6,884 nucleotides of DNA from Clostridiales bacterium UBA2658 (lineage in GTDB: Bacteria; Bacillota; Clostridia; Oscillospirales; Oscillospiraceae), in the NCBI GenBank assembly GCA_002359425.1, contig DEMY01000095.1, positions 17,465 to 24,348 on the forward strand, in the 5' to 3' direction. The position numbers and the translations under genes were made by a program. Under the pieces are notes generated by a model. It did not search any database. It was not told where the DNA came from and was given only the letters and a program-made list of their open reading frames with translations. This document shows positions 5,802 through 6,884 of this stretch, piece after piece (position 1 is the first letter of the stretch; each line of letters starts with the position of its first letter).

Positions 5802-6816
5802 CACATTAAAAACGCTCTGCATCCTGAGCGGCGCTTCCGGCTGCGAGGACGAGGTGCGCGACTACATTTTAGAGCGTGTGATGCCGCACGTGGACAGCGT
5901 CACGACGGACGCGATGGGAAACCTCATCGTCACAAAAAAGGGGAAGGTAACGCCGAACCGCAAAATTTTGCTTGCCGCTCACATGGACGAGGTCGGCATC
6001 ATCATTACAAATATCGACGAAAACGGTTTTCTGCATTTTGACTTCATTGGCGGTGTTGACCGCCGGGTTGTCATCGGAAAGCGCGTCTATATCGGCAAGG
6101 ACGGCATTCGCGGCGTCATCGGCATCAAGCCTGTCCACCTGCTTGAAAAGGGTGAGGAGAAGACGGTGCCGAAGCTCGACGACATGTATATCGACATCGG
6201 CATGCAGAGTAAGGAAGAAGCCGAAAAGCTCGTCTCGCTCGGCGACGAGGGTGTTTTTGAGGACAGCGTTCTGGAGTTTGGCGACGGCTTTTTGAAGGCC
6301 AAAGCTATCGACGACCGCGTCGGCTGTGCGGCCATGATAAAGCTCATTGAATCCGACCTGCCCTGCGACTGCACGTTTGCGTTCACGGTTCAGGAGGAGG
6401 TCGGCACGCGCGGCGCACAGATCGTATCCGCCCGCGTGCAGCCGGACGTTGCCATCGTTTTGGAGGGCACCACAGCGGCGGACCTGCCGGGCGTGGGCGA
6501 GAGTAAAAAAATTTGCAAGCTCGGCGAAGGGCTGGTTCTGCCGTTTATGGACGGGGGTACGCTCTACACGCCCGCTCTCTGGAAGCTCGCGACCGAAACC
6601 GCCGATAAAAACAATATCAAGTGGCAGACCAAGACCCGCATCGCGGGCGGCACAGACGCGCGACTCATCCAGCGCGGCGGGGCCGGCCGTCAGGTGGTCG
6701 CCATTTCCGCACCCATCCGCAACATCCACTCCCCCGCAAGCGTTGCAAAGGTCTCGGATTTTGCAGATATGCCAAAGCTTGTTCTGGCGCTGCTCTGCGC
6801 CCTCGCGGCGGAATAA
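5794..6816 (+). CDS. M42-family aminopeptidase (intact paralogue)
   Basis: Dinuclear metal-dependent aminopeptidase of family M42, expected to release N-terminal residues from peptides in the cytoplasm; 340 residues, normal length. Seen: SGASGCEDEVRDYI at 12-25; TTDAMGNLIVTKKG at 37-50; metal ligand H63 and D65 in AAHMDEVG; GGVDRR at 86-91; bridging D173 in AIDDRVG; catalytic E201 and ligand E202 in VQEEVGTRG; E224 in VLEGTT; AGGTDARLIQ at 284-293; final ligand H312 in RNIHSP. All metal and catalytic positions are present, in contrast to its upstream neighbour. The two proteins share the same domain order and many motifs but differ widely between them, so the duplication is old. The original frame of the first gene ended 8 nt inside this one, suggesting former translational coupling. 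Substrate preference cannot be read from the sequence. Confidence 0.95.
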   Translation: MLDTLKTLCILSGASGCEDEVRDYILERVMPHVDSVTTDAMGNLIVTKKGKVTPNRKILLAAHMDEVGIIITNIDENGFLHFDFIGGVDRRVVIGKRVYIGKDGIRGVIGIKPVHLLEKGEEKTVPKLDDMYIDIGMQSKEEAEKLVSLGDEGVFEDSVLEFGDGFLKAKAIDDRVGCAAMIKLIESDLPCDCTFAFTVQEEVGTRGAQIVSARVQPDVAIVLEGTTAADLPGVGESKKICKLGEGLVLPFMDGGTLYTPALWKLATETADKNNIKWQTKTRIAGGTDARLIQRGGAGRQVVAISAPIRNIHSPASVAKVSDFADMPKLVLALLCALAAE

Positions 6817-6825
6817 GGGGCGGCA

Positions 6826-6884
6826 ATGGGAGTTTACGACATTTCATCAGAGGTAACAGCGCTCGCGGAAACGGTAGAATCCGG
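6826..6884 (+). CDS. Start of a further operon gene, product not identified (partial)
   Basis: ATG at 6826, preceded by AAGGGG (6815-6820) at 5 nt, begins 9 nt after the M42 stop and stays open to the window edge: MGVYDISSEVTALAETVES, 19 codons. The length is too short for assignment. It faintly recalls the N-terminal helix of YnbB-like 'aluminium resistance'/methionine-gamma-lyase-family proteins, but this is a guess from amphipathic helical character only. The tight spacing indicates it belongs to the murD-M42 operon. Confidence 0.55.
   Translation, partial: MGVYDISSEVTALAETVES

Noticed and set aside
5869..6729. 286-codon open frame on the minus strand
   Set aside because: Lies wholly antisense to the intact M42 gene; low-complexity, no family motif.
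1..6884. Mobile element, CRISPR array, toxin-antitoxin or defence system
   Set aside because: Searched by eye on both strands; no terminal repeats, repeat-spacer pattern or small unexplained gene pair. All coding space is accounted for by housekeeping genes.

Overview
The window reads as housekeeping chromosome from a moderately GC-rich Firmicute, most likely a clostridial lineage of the Oscillospiraceae/Ruminococcaceae type. The reasons are an RNase J gene, strong AGGAGG/AAAGGA-type ribosome binding sites, sigma-A-like TTGnnn-17-TATAAT promoters, AT-rich intergenic DNA around GC-rich genes, and a TTG start. The genus assignment is inference. I see no mobile element, tRNA, rRNA or CRISPR array.

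Left half (minus strand): ribulose-phosphate 3-epimerase (rpe, 3089-2436) is followed after 20 nt by recR (2415-1816). This pair is driven by a good promoter at 3262-3234, with a strongly structured 5' leader. Below recR lies a 325-bp gap with two candidate terminators, an inverted repeat and a candidate promoter. RNase J (start at 1490) then runs off the left edge with 496 residues visible.

Right half (plus strand): a divergent promoter (3292-3320) drives murD (3348-4730). It is followed closely by two M42-family aminopeptidase genes (4758-5741 and 5794-6816) and the first 19 codons of a further gene (6826 onward). Spacing of 27, 52 and 9 nt with no terminator hairpin points to one operon.

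Working together: rpe serves the pentose phosphate pathway, recR recombinational repair, RNase J mRNA decay, MurD peptidoglycan precursor synthesis, and the M42 enzymes peptide breakdown. The grouping looks like ordinary housekeeping rather than a single dedicated system; I did not find a new defence or mobile system here.

The most notable observation is the first M42 gene. It carries an in-frame TAA about 20 codons before its natural end, and it has lost the conserved C-terminal metal-ligand histidine (His to Gln), while its tandem paralogue is intact. The second is the long hairpin at the very 5' end of the predicted rpe-recR transcript.
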